A DNA stretch of 6,573 nt from an uncultured Bacteroidales bacterium (GCA_903873355.1 CAIQOG010000417.1:1-6573); one strand, 5' to 3'. Numbered from the stretch's first letter, positions 1-5,819 are shown. Made by a program: numbers and translations. The notes: generated from the letters alone by a model not told the origin.

Positions 1-1107
1 GCATTAAAATTCATTGTAGAGACGAGGCATGCCTCGTCTCCAACAATTTCGTCTCCGACGAAATTGTTAACAGCCATCAATCAAGTCAAAGTTGAAGATT
101 ACCTCACCCGTGTCATTTCCAGCGAAATGAGTGCCACCGCTTCCAACGAATTATTGAAAGCACATGCGGTTATTTCGAGAAGTTGGTTATTATGCCCGTT
201 GCAAGAGCAAAGAATAAAGAATAAAGAACAAAGTCAACTTTCTGAGACAAAAACTATAAACTATAAACTATCAACTATCAACTACACGAAGTGGTACGAA
301 CGCGATGCCCATACTCATTTTGATGTTTGTGCCGACGATCATTGCCAGCGCTATCAGGGCATTACCCGTGCCAGCACCGCAGCGGTGGAAAAAGCCATCG
401 AGGCTACCCGGGGCGAAGTGTTGATGTACGAAGGACAAATCTGTGATGCCCGTTTCAGTAAATCGTGCGGTGGTGCTACCGAAACTTTCGAAAACTGCTG
501 GGCACCAGAGCATCTCCCCTACCTCAGCAAAGTAATAGACAACCCCACTACACCCGAAGGTTATGAGTTGGATTTGACTGTGGAAGCCAATGCTGAGAAA
601 TGGATACGCGAAAGTCCGGAAGCTTTCTGTAATACTTCTGATAAGAAAATCCTTTTGCAAGTGCTGAATAATTACGACCAGGAAACCACGGACTTTTACC
701 GCTGGAAAGGGGAGTACTCACAGGCTGAACTTTCTGAGATTATTTGTCGTCGTTCGGGCATTGAATTTGGCGAAATCATTGATTTAATTCCTGTAAAACG
801 TGGAGAATCCGGTCGTATAATTGAACTAAAAATAGTCGGAACCAAACAAACTGTGATAGTGGGCAAAGAACTTGAAATCCGCAAATGGTTATCCAACTCG
901 CACCTGTATAGCTCGGCATTTGTGGTGGATAAAGCGGAAATCGTGAACGGCATACCACAACGTTTCGCCCTTACAGGTGCAGGCTGGGGACATGGCGTGG
1001 GGCTTTGCCAGATTGGTGCTGCTGTAATGGGCGAGAAAGGATATCGGTACAATGAGATTTTGTTGCATTATTTTCTGGGGGCGGGATTGAAGAGGATATA
1101 CCCCTAA
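1..1107 (+). CDS. SpoIID/LytB (amidase-enhancer-like) domain protein, 5' partial
   Basis: SpoIID-family proteins act outside the cytoplasmic membrane on peptidoglycan; characterised members are lytic transglycosylases cutting denuded glycan, or amidase enhancers. The frame is open from base 1, so the true start lies left of the window. Base 64 is only an internal TTG. Visible family motifs are VEDYLTRVISSEMSA (about 91-135), LKAHAVISRSW (154-186), FDVCADDHCQRYQGITRAST (near 319-378), RFSKSCGGATETF and, near the C-terminus, GWGHGVGLCQIGA (982-1020). The SEM glutamate near base 124 matches the catalytic glutamate of SpoIID. Two stretches look like repeat DNA read in frame: bases 16-68, between ALKFIVE and LLTAIN, and bases 205-291, a variable linker ending before KWYERD. 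The stop TAA (1105-1107) lies inside an intergenic repeat copy. ampG starts 50 bases downstream, probably in the same operon. The family is secure; the exact enzymatic role is not. Confidence 0.88.
   Translation, partial: ALKFIVETRHASSPTISSPTKLLTAINQVKVEDYLTRVISSEMSATASNELLKAHAVISRSWLLCPLQEQRIKNKEQSQLSETKTINYKLSTINYTKWYERDAHTHFDVCADDHCQRYQGITRASTAAVEKAIEATRGEVLMYEGQICDARFSKSCGGATETFENCWAPEHLPYLSKVIDNPTTPEGYELDLTVEANAEKWIRESPEAFCNTSDKKILLQVLNNYDQETTDFYRWKGEYSQAELSEIICRRSGIEFGEIIDLIPVKRGESGRIIELKIVGTKQTVIVGKELEIRKWLSNSHLYSSAFVVDKAEIVNGIPQRFALTGAGWGHGVGLCQIGAAVMGEKGYRYNEILLHYFLGAGLKRIYP
16..40. repeat. REP-like palindrome preceded by GTAG, inside the SpoIID frame
   Basis: Bases 19-40 form a perfect 22-bp palindrome: the arm GAGACGAGGCA is followed directly by its reverse complement. 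GTAG at 16-19 overlaps its left edge. A GTAG tetranucleotide 5' of a palindrome is the hallmark of REP sequences mobilised by RAYT (TnpA-REP) proteins, so REP origin is plausible but inferred. It is read in frame as about ETRHASS. Confidence 0.7.
42..68. repeat. 12-bp inverted repeat with 3-base loop
   Basis: AACAATTTCGTC (42-53) and GACGAAATTGTT (57-68) are perfect reverse complements separated by TCC. The repeat follows the REP-like palindrome after one base, so the two hairpins look like one compound element of about 50 bp. It is translated as roughly TISSPTKLL within the SpoIID gene without creating a stop. Confidence 0.75.
252..285 (+). repeat. Heptamer tandem repeat AACTATM within the SpoIID gene
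   Basis: About 4.9 head-to-tail copies of a 7-base unit: AACTATA twice, AACTATC twice, then AACTAC. Three units make 21 bases, so the peptide also has a 7-residue period (TINYKLS then TINYTK). Just upstream, 210-228 holds a second short AATAAAG-type duplication. The tract fills the variable linker between the N-terminal SpoIID segment and KWYERD. Confidence 0.8.
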
Positions 1108-1120
1108 CCCCTAAAGGGGA
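1100..1120 (+). repeat. Intergenic repeat copy 1, left arm; contains the SpoIID stop codon
   Basis: The core CCCCTAACCCCTAAAGGGGA begins at 1101. It holds a small self-palindrome (CCCC-TAAA-GGGG) preceded by a second CCCCTAA unit. The SpoIID gene terminates at the first TAA (1105-1107), so the repeat supplies part of its last two codons (Tyr, Pro) and its stop. It is the inverted partner of 1203-1223: 20 of 21 positions match, and the odd one becomes a G-U pair in the plus-strand RNA. Confidence 0.9.
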
Positions 1121-1157
1121 ATAAGAAATATTACTAATGATCGTTTGAAAATTTTAT

Positions 1158-2495
1158 ATGACAAAAAATAAAAAAGAAATACTGAACGAAATTAACCACA
1201 ACTCCCCTTTAGGGGTTGGGGGTCATAAAACCCCCTGGACCTGGATTCCAAGCCTGTATTTTGCCGAAGGTCTGCCTTATGTGGTTGCCATGACGGTGGC
1301 TGTAATTATGTACAAACGGCTTGGCATTTCGAATACCGATATTGCGTTGTATACCAGTTGGCTGTATCTGCCGTGGGTTATAAAACCATTTTGGAGTCCG
1401 TTTGTGGATATTATAAAAACAAAACGCTGGTGGATTGTAAGTATGCAGTTGCTGATTGGTGCAGGACTTGCCGGAGTTGCGTTTCTTATTCCCACGACGT
1501 TTTTCTTTCAGGCAACGCTGGCCGTGTTATGGCTGATTGCCTTCAGCTCGGCGACTCACGATATTGCTGCCGATGGTTTTTATATGCTTGGGTTGGACAG
1601 TTCGCAGCAGTCGTTCTTCGTGGGCATCCGCAGCACTTTTTACCGGTTGGCCATGATTTCGGGTCAGGGATTGCTGATTATTGCTGCAGGTGCTTTGGAA
1701 CATTATACAGGTAATCTTCGACTGGCATGGAGCATCACGTTCTTTATTTTGTCCGGTTTATTTCTGCTGTTCTTTATTTATCACCGATTTATTCTTCCAC
1801 GTCCTGATTCCGATATTACTAAAGCTGAAAACAGTCCCAAAGAGATTTTCAGGGAATTCGGACTGACTTTCGCTTCGTTCTTTCAAAAGAAAGGAATTGG
1901 ACTGGCAATTGCTTTTATGCTTCTTTACCGGCTGGGTGAAGCTATGCTGGTGAAAATGGCATCGCCTTTTTTGCTTGATGCCCGCAATGTCGGCGGACTC
2001 GGGCTGAACACCGAACAGGTGGGCCTGGTTTACGGTACAGTGGGTATTATTGCCCTGACCCTGGGTGGAATTGTGGGTGGAATAGCTGCTTCACGCAAAG
2101 GTCTGAAATACTGGATTTGGCCAATGGCACTGAGCATCACACTGCCGCATTTGGCTTATGTGTATCTGTCTTGGTTCGTGCCAACCAGTTTTATTCTGAT
2201 AAATATTGCAGTCGCCATTGAACAGTTCGGTTACGGGTTCGGCTTCACGGCATACATGCTTTACCTCATTTACTTTGCCGACGGTGAACACAAAACGGCT
2301 CATTACGCGATGTGTACTGGTTTTATGGCATTGGGAATGATGCTTCCGGGAATGATTGCCGGAAAACTGCAGGACATGTTCGGGTATCAGCATTTCTTTA
2401 TCTGGATCATGATTCTGTCCATTCCCACGCTGGCTGTTATTCCTTTTCTGAAAATTGATAAGGAGTTTGGGAAGAAGAAGACCCCTAACCCCTAA
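1158..2495 (+). CDS. ampG: AmpG-like MFS permease (probable muropeptide importer)
   Basis: This 445-residue inner-membrane transporter of the major facilitator superfamily matches the AmpG group, whose characterised members import GlcNAc-anhydroMurNAc muropeptides for wall recycling. The hydrophobic profile fits about 12 membrane segments, with a charged central loop near residues 210-230 (PRPDSDITKAENSPKE). Group-specific signs are SLYFAEGLPY (32-41), the first-half motif KPFWSPFVD (76-84) followed by KTKRWW, and SATHDIAADGFYM (131-143), which corresponds to the SASQDI region of E. coli AmpG. The ATG at 1158 is preferred because the next Met (residue 45) falls inside the first membrane segment. 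Residues 16-22 (SPLGVGG) are encoded by repeat copy 2, and the C-terminal TPNP plus the stop come from copy 3. Upstream SpoIID supports a wall-recycling role. The specific substrate is inferred. Confidence 0.85.
   Translation: MTKNKKEILNEINHNSPLGVGGHKTPWTWIPSLYFAEGLPYVVAMTVAVIMYKRLGISNTDIALYTSWLYLPWVIKPFWSPFVDIIKTKRWWIVSMQLLIGAGLAGVAFLIPTTFFFQATLAVLWLIAFSSATHDIAADGFYMLGLDSSQQSFFVGIRSTFYRLAMISGQGLLIIAAGALEHYTGNLRLAWSITFFILSGLFLLFFIYHRFILPRPDSDITKAENSPKEIFREFGLTFASFFQKKGIGLAIAFMLLYRLGEAMLVKMASPFLLDARNVGGLGLNTEQVGLVYGTVGIIALTLGGIVGGIAASRKGLKYWIWPMALSITLPHLAYVYLSWFVPTSFILINIAVAIEQFGYGFGFTAYMLYLIYFADGEHKTAHYAMCTGFMALGMMLPGMIAGKLQDMFGYQHFFIWIMILSIPTLAVIPFLKIDKEFGKKKTPNP
1203..1223 (-). repeat. Intergenic repeat copy 2, right arm; encodes AmpG residues 16-22
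   Basis: This is the inverted partner of copy 1, separated by 82 bases that include the ampG start codon. It is read in the only stop-free frame of this orientation, giving SPLGVGG. Its G-run (1218-1223) can also pair with ACCCCC at 1230-1235 across a 6-base loop, giving a third possible fold. Confidence 0.9.
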
Positions 2496-2500
2496 AGGGG
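2480..2500 (+). repeat. Intergenic repeat copy 3, left arm; contains the ampG stop codon
   Basis: Same core as copy 1, starting GACCCCTAACC. The ampG frame passes the first TAA out of phase, encodes TPNP, and stops at the second TAA (2493-2495). It is a perfect 21-base inverted match to 2591-2611, 90 bases away. Confidence 0.92.
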
Positions 2501-2536
2501 AATTTAGAAAAGCAAATTACCAAAAATCCGCCAATC

Positions 2537-2563
2537 AATGCAAATTTTATTTACCTTTGCATT
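2537..2563 (+). promoter_or_regulatory. Putative tyrA promoter: TAnnTTTG box in an inverted repeat
   Basis: TACCTTTG at 2552-2559 fits the Bacteroidota -7 consensus TAnnTTTG. No clear TTTG -33 element is visible at the usual distance. The box overlaps a perfect 8-base inverted repeat, AATGCAAA (2537-2544) and TTTGCATT (2556-2563), which could be a regulator site. A start near 2566 would leave a leader of about 50 bases containing repeat copy 4. Confidence 0.5.
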
Positions 2564-2590
2564 CAATTTAATTCAAACAATCCCAAAGTC

Positions 2591-2611
2591 CCCCTTTAGG
2601 GGTTAGGGGTC
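2591..2611 (-). repeat. Intergenic repeat copy 4, right arm; immediately upstream of tyrA
   Basis: Perfect reverse complement of copy 3. It ends 7 bases before the tyrA ATG. Its AGGGG (2605-2609) lies 9 bases before the ATG, the usual distance of a Shine-Dalgarno sequence, and resembles AGGAG, so the repeat may supply the ribosome binding site. Confidence 0.9.
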
Positions 2612-2618
2612 CTCTTAT

Positions 2619-3392
2619 ATGAAGATATTAGTTCTTGGTGCCGGAAAAATGGGCACATTTCTTACCGATGTGTTGTGCATCAATCACGAAGTAGCGCTTT
2701 TCGACACTGATCCAAAGCGTCTGCGGTTTGTGTTCAACACCCAACGCATGACCGATTTCGAAGAAGTTCGTGCGTTTGAACCGGAGTTGGTTATCAACTG
2801 CGTAACGCTGAAATATACCATTGAGGCTTTTCAGGCTGTATTGCCATATCTGCCAAAGAATTGTATTCTATCGGATATTGCTTCGGTTAAAACAGGCATT
2901 CAGGAATACTACGAAGCAAGCGGTATGCGCTATGTATCCACCCACCCGATGTTCGGGCCAACCTTTGCAACACTCGATAACCTGAGTACACAAAGCGCCA
3001 TTATTATCTCAGAATCCGACCACATGGGTAAGGCATTTTTCAAGGATTTGTACGGTTCGCTGAAACTCCGGATTTTTGAATACAGTTTTGAGGAACACGA
3101 CGAAACCATTGCTTATTCGCTGTCTATTCCGTTTGCATCAACGCTGGTTTTTGCTTCGGTAATGATACCACAGGAAGCTCCCGGAACGACCTTTAAGCGC
3201 CACATGGATATCGCTAAAGGATTGCTGAGCGAAGATGATTATCTGCTTGCAGAAATTCTATTCAACCCACACACGCATAATCAAATGGAGAAAATCCGTG
3301 CAGAATTGAAAACGTTGATGGAAATAATTGATGACAAAGATATGGTGCGTATGCAGGCATTTCTGAAAAAAGTGAGGAAAAATATTGAATAA
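2619..3392 (+). CDS. tyrA: Prephenate dehydrogenase (TyrA)
   Basis: A 257-residue cytoplasmic enzyme converting prephenate to 4-hydroxyphenylpyruvate with NAD+, the dehydrogenase step of tyrosine synthesis. The N-terminal Rossmann fold shows LGAGKMG (6-12), with Asp30 at the end of the second strand, favouring NAD over NADP. SDIASVKTG (85-93) and STHPMFGPT (107-115) are the family's active-site segments, with His109 in the expected HPM.GP position. EEHDETIAYSLSIPF (158-172) begins the helical C-terminal dimerisation domain. There is no fused chorismate mutase and no C-terminal ACT domain, so this is the short monofunctional form common in Bacteroidota. It has its own probable promoter but follows ampG on the same strand by 123 bases, so read-through is possible. 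I see no other aromatic-pathway gene nearby. The close resemblance to Bacteroides TyrA is from memory. Confidence 0.93.
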   Translation: MKILVLGAGKMGTFLTDVLCINHEVALFDTDPKRLRFVFNTQRMTDFEEVRAFEPELVINCVTLKYTIEAFQAVLPYLPKNCILSDIASVKTGIQEYYEASGMRYVSTHPMFGPTFATLDNLSTQSAIIISESDHMGKAFFKDLYGSLKLRIFEYSFEEHDETIAYSLSIPFASTLVFASVMIPQEAPGTTFKRHMDIAKGLLSEDDYLLAEILFNPHTHNQMEKIRAELKTLMEIIDDKDMVRMQAFLKKVRKNIE

Positions 3393-3511
3393 GATTTTAG
3401 AGGCAAGAACCAAGATAAAAGACTAAAAAAAACTCAATTATAAAATTAGTGTAATTACCTCCCGATGGTCACTGACCGTTGGTTCGTATTAATTCTTAAA
3501 ATTAGCAGATT
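3393..3511. other. tyrA to small winged-helix gene spacer, with possible operator
   Basis: This 119-base AT-rich gap lacks the CCCCTAA repeats found at the other co-directional junctions. The only structure I see is GGTCACTGACC at 3467-3477, two 5-base half-sites around one base, 35 bases before the next ATG. It could be a repressor site, possibly for the small downstream DNA-binding protein, but that is inference. I cannot identify a convincing TAnnTTTG box. Confidence 0.3.
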
Positions 3512-3688
3512 ATGGAAACAAAACAAATTGTACTGGAAGCCATGAAGAAAGTTGGCGCTCCGGTAAATGCAGGAAAACTGGCAGAACTTACAGGTCTCGA
3601 CCGCAAAGAAGTGGATAAAGCTATGAAAGCCCTGAAAACTGAAGGTGCTATCGTTTCTCCCAAAGTTTGCTTTTGGCAACCGGCGTAA
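3512..3688 (+). CDS. Small winged-helix (HTH) DNA-binding-like protein, 58 residues
   Basis: The frame runs from the ATG at 3512 ([15 protein letters not shown]) to a TAA at 3686-3688. The protein consists almost entirely of one winged helix-turn-helix unit: helix 1 (about 4-14), helix 2 [10 protein letters not shown] (19-28), recognition-like helix [17 protein letters not shown] (29-45) and a short wing (46-55) ending CFWQP. The pattern of a [18 protein letters not shown] turn followed by a basic helix and EGAIVSP resembles MarR/ArsR-like folds. I recall very similar short proteins in many Bacteroidota, annotated only as transcriptional regulators or hypothetical. No sensing or oligomerisation domain is present. 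The gene stands alone between tyrA and a terminator. Coding is supported by regular heptad-like helices and by the terminator directly downstream. Its DNA target is unknown. Confidence 0.78.
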   Translation: METKQIVLEAMKKVGAPVNAGKLAELTGLDRKEVDKAMKALKTEGAIVSPKVCFWQPA

Positions 3689-3709
3689 TCAATTATTCAA
3701 TTCCCCGCT

Positions 3710-3734
3710 CGGCTATGCCGCTTGGCTTGCCAAG
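3710..3734. repeat. Two adjacent small hairpins
   Basis: CGGC-TAT-GCCG (3710-3720) is followed immediately by CTTGG-CTTG-CCAAG (3721-3734). They lie 21 bases after the small gene's stop and before the terminator. The GC-rich patch stands out from its AT-rich surroundings and may be another dispersed repeat or an mRNA 3'-end structure. Confidence 0.4.
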
Positions 3735-3745
3735 AATTTCCAATT

Positions 3746-3786
3746 AAACCGACCACTCAGCTTAATGCAAGAGGTCGGTTTTTTTT
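3746..3786 (+). terminator. Rho-independent terminator between convergent genes
   Basis: AAACCGACC (3746-3754) pairs perfectly with GGTCGGTTT (3773-3781), and the T-run continues to 3786. An inner CTT/AAG stem (3761-3763 with 3769-3771) may shorten the loop. It serves the small winged-helix gene on the plus strand. On the minus strand the same hairpin begins directly after the murI stop but is followed only by TTTAATT, so termination there is probably weaker. The murI stop (3785-3787) overlaps the T-run. Confidence 0.85.
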
Positions 3787-4660
3787 ACCCCACATCAATA
3801 TGCTCTGCCTGAATTTCTTCATTTAGGAAAATGGAAGCGGAAGATGCAAATTTAGCCACTGATTCGGTGGTAAGATAGCGAATAGAAGCTCCTGTTGTAC
3901 ATTTGGCAGCCATATCGGGATGGCGTTGGAGGTAATCAGCCAGACTTTGAGCCACAATTTCACCCTGTGAAACCACCTTTACCGACTCCGGCAGATAACT
4001 TTTAATTTGCTCAACAATTAGCGGGTAATGCGTACAACCCAGCATCACCGTGTCAATCTGAGGATCCGCAGCAAGGAGGTTTTCCACGTTTCTGCGGATA
4101 AAATAATCAGCGCCTTCGGTGTTATGTTCGTTATTCTCAATCAGCGGAACCCACAGCGGACAAGCTTCGGAAGTAACCACGATGTTTTCGTGCAGTTTGG
4201 CTATTTCGAGCGGATAGGAATTGGACTGAACCGTTCCGGCGGTTGCCAGCAAACCAATATGTTTGGTTTTGGTCATTGCACCAACCGCTTCCACGGTAGG
4301 ACGAATAACTCCCAGCACACGCCGGTTCGGGTCAATCAATGGCAGGTCTTTTTGCTGAATGGTGCGCAGCGCCTTGGCCGAAGCCGTGTTACAAGCCAGC
4401 ACCACCAACTGACAACCCATTTCAAACAGTTGATTTACACATTCCAGCGTAAATTTATACACCACATCAAACGAACGGGTGCCATACGGCGTGCGGGCAT
4501 TGTCGCCCAAATATATATAATCGTATTGAGGCAGTTCAGTACGGATTTTCTCCAAAATAGTCAAACCGCCATAACCCGAATCGAAAATGCCGATAGGACC
4601 TACCCCTAACCCCTGAAGGGGAACTGAGTTAGTTTTGTTTGATATATATTTGTCAATCAT
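3785..4660 (-). CDS. murI: Glutamate racemase with repeat-encoded N-terminal extension
   Basis: MurI converts L- to D-glutamate in the cytoplasm for UDP-MurNAc-peptide synthesis. The 291-residue product shows PIGIFDSGYGGLT (22-34) with the conserved Asp27-Ser28, YLGDNARTPYG (50-60), the first catalytic cysteine Cys90 in ACNTASA, GVIRPTVEA, and the second catalytic cysteine Cys209 followed by His211 in GCTHYPL. The enzyme therefore looks active. Family members usually begin within a few residues of the IGIFDSG segment. Here about 21 residues precede it, and residues 14-20 (PLQGLGV) are encoded by repeat copy 5. No usable start codon lies between the repeat and residue 22, so the ATG at 4660 is the only reasonable choice. 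It lies 41 bases downstream of the M23 gene and is probably co-transcribed with it. Confidence 0.94.
   Translation of the reverse strand: MIDKYISNKTNSVPLQGLGVGPIGIFDSGYGGLTILEKIRTELPQYDYIYLGDNARTPYGTRSFDVVYKFTLECVNQLFEMGCQLVVLACNTASAKALRTIQQKDLPLIDPNRRVLGVIRPTVEAVGAMTKTKHIGLLATAGTVQSNSYPLEIAKLHENIVVTSEACPLWVPLIENNEHNTEGADYFIRRNVENLLAADPQIDTVMLGCTHYPLIVEQIKSYLPESVKVVSQGEIVAQSLADYLQRHPDMAAKCTTGASIRYLTTESVAKFASSASIFLNEEIQAEHIDVG
4602..4621 (+). repeat. Intergenic repeat copy 5; encodes MurI residues 14-20
   Basis: Inverted partner of copy 6 (4682-4701), matching at 19 of 20 positions across a 60-base spacer that contains the murI start codon. The mismatch is base 4615: on the coding strand CAG replaces the TAG that a canonical copy would place in this frame. 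The murI frame thus reads CCC CTT CAG GGG TTA GGG. Confidence 0.92.
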
Positions 4661-4681
4661 TTTAATTATAGTTTCTTAATC

Positions 4682-4701
4682 CCCCTTTAGGGGTTAGGGG
4701 T
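4682..4701 (-). repeat. Intergenic repeat copy 6, abutting the M23 stop codon
   Basis: Read on the minus strand, the canonical core ACCCCTAACCCCTAAAGGGG begins at the base right after the M23 stop TAG (4704-4702). It keeps the unmodified TAAA centre, unlike copy 5. Confidence 0.92.
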
Positions 4702-5670
4702 CTAATCAAACATCTGTCCTGCATTGTTGCTCATCTGAACCATCTTATCGTATTCAGCCGGCGACAAATCGAGGTAATAATAATTCTGCGGATTCATAAT
4801 TGTTCCTTTGTAATGAACCTCATAATGCAGGTGCGGACCGGTCGATTTCCCGGAATTTCCCACAAGGCCGATAACATCACCACGTTTTACCTGCTGTCCT
4901 GCACGTACTTTGACGGCACTCATGTGACCATACAGAGTAAAATAACCGTAACCATGGTTAATCTGAACACAAGTTCCATAACCCTGTTCCCAACCTGAAC
5001 TTACTACAACTCCATTTCCCGTTGCAAAAATATTGGTGCCGATTGGTGCTGTAAAATCCATTCCGGCGTGGAAACGACGCGAGTGATAAATGGGGTCAAT
5101 TCGCCATCCATAACCTGAAGCCATACGGGTTAGATTTTTATTCAAAACAGGTTGTATAGCTGGTAAATTCTCAAGCATTGTTTCTTTATTCTTTGCCAGT
5201 AAAATCAGCTCATCGTATGATTTTGACTGAATATAAAGTTCCTTTTTCAGCTCATTCAGTTTTTTGGAAGTGGCAACCACAATTTCCGAATTGGTCATAT
5301 CAAGCAATTTCTCATAATACTCTGTGTTTGCCGAACTTCCCCTTCTTACTGATAACGGAATTGGATCGGCCTGGAAAATAACGCGGTATAAATTGTCGTC
5401 GCGCTGTTCAAGATCGCTCATAACATACCGAACTTCCTGCAATTGCCTTTCAAGAACCTTATACTGAGCTTCCATATGTGCCTTTTCCTGCACAAGTTGT
5501 TTTTCTTCAGGAGACTGGATAGTAGAAACAAAAATAAAGAAAAATATTATTCCCAGCGATAATCCGGAAAGTGCATGAATAGCCAGTTGTTTAAGCCAGT
5601 GAGCAATGGTGTGCTCAACCTGCTCATAACTCAGTGTTTCGGGATTGAAGTGGAATTTTATTTTGGCCAT
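4702..5670 (-). CDS. Membrane-anchored M23 (LytM-type) metallo-endopeptidase
   Basis: A 322-residue cell-wall hydrolase predicted to cut peptide cross-links in peptidoglycan from the periplasmic face. There is a cytoplasmic N-terminus of about 32 residues, one membrane segment (about 33-50, rich in Ile and Phe), then a coiled-coil-prone stretch (about 54-90, and again near 130-165). The peptidase domain covers about 185-295. All zinc and catalytic residues of the family are present: His201 and Asp205 in FHAGMDF, His249 in LYGHM, and His280 and His282 in GPHLHYE. It is therefore likely to be an active enzyme rather than an EnvC/NlpD-like activator. The start ATG (5670-5668) gives a typical MAKIKFHF opening. 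It is the first gene of a probable two-gene unit with murI and diverges from alaS. Related proteins in Bacteroidota are often next to alaS, in my recollection, which would make this a conserved divergent pair. Confidence 0.9.
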   Translation of the reverse strand: MAKIKFHFNPETLSYEQVEHTIAHWLKQLAIHALSGLSLGIIFFFIFVSTIQSPEEKQLVQEKAHMEAQYKVLERQLQEVRYVMSDLEQRDDNLYRVIFQADPIPLSVRRGSSANTEYYEKLLDMTNSEIVVATSKKLNELKKELYIQSKSYDELILLAKNKETMLENLPAIQPVLNKNLTRMASGYGWRIDPIYHSRRFHAGMDFTAPIGTNIFATGNGVVVSSGWEQGYGTCVQINHGYGYFTLYGHMSAVKVRAGQQVKRGDVIGLVGNSGKSTGPHLHYEVHYKGTIMNPQNYYYLDLSPAEYDKMVQMSNNAGQMFD

Positions 5671-5791
5671 AAGAAAAAATCATTCTTACCGAAAAAGATT
5701 CCCGGTAAAAATTTCAGTAAATTAAATAAAAATCAATCGCTTCTAATAGAAAATCAACCTTTTAATGCAATTTTTACAACTACAATTGCTA

Positions 5792-5799
5792 CAAAAGTA
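5792..5799 (-). promoter_or_regulatory. Putative -7 box for the M23-murI unit
   Basis: On the minus strand this reads TACTTTTG, an exact TAnnTTTG match. Transcription would start near 5785, giving a leader of roughly 115 bases before the M23 ATG. No TTTG -33 element is clear. It is the left arm of a perfect 8-base inverted repeat whose right arm is the alaS -7 box. Confidence 0.5.
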
Positions 5800-5811
5800 A
5801 TAAATTTGAGC

Positions 5812-5819
5812 TACTTTTG
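5812..5819 (+). promoter_or_regulatory. Putative -7 box for alaS
   Basis: TACTTTTG, an exact TAnnTTTG match followed by CATTC. An ATTG (5785-5788) lies 23 bases upstream, somewhat far for a -33 element. A start near 5826 would give a leader of about 90 bases that includes both arms of the repeat pair at 5849-5902. Confidence 0.55.

Noticed and set aside
64..66. TTG at 64 as the SpoIID gene start
   Set aside because: The frame stays open to base 1, and ALKFIVE upstream fits the family's N-terminal domain, so the gene begins outside the window.
1358..1714. 118-codon plus-strand frame within ampG
   Set aside because: It is an out-of-frame shadow of a clear membrane transporter gene.
1100..2611. 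Telomere-like or G-quadruplex role for TTAGGGGTTAGGGG
   Set aside because: Each copy offers only two adjacent G-runs on the same strand plus one on the other, so a four-run quadruplex cannot form within one arm. The inverted pairing explains the sequence better.
3455..3679. 74-codon minus-strand open frame
   Set aside because: It is antisense to the winged-helix gene, which has better protein character and a terminator in its own direction.
4028..4609. 193-codon plus-strand open frame
   Set aside because: It lies wholly antisense to murI, whose protein has every catalytic motif. The frame has no recognisable domain.
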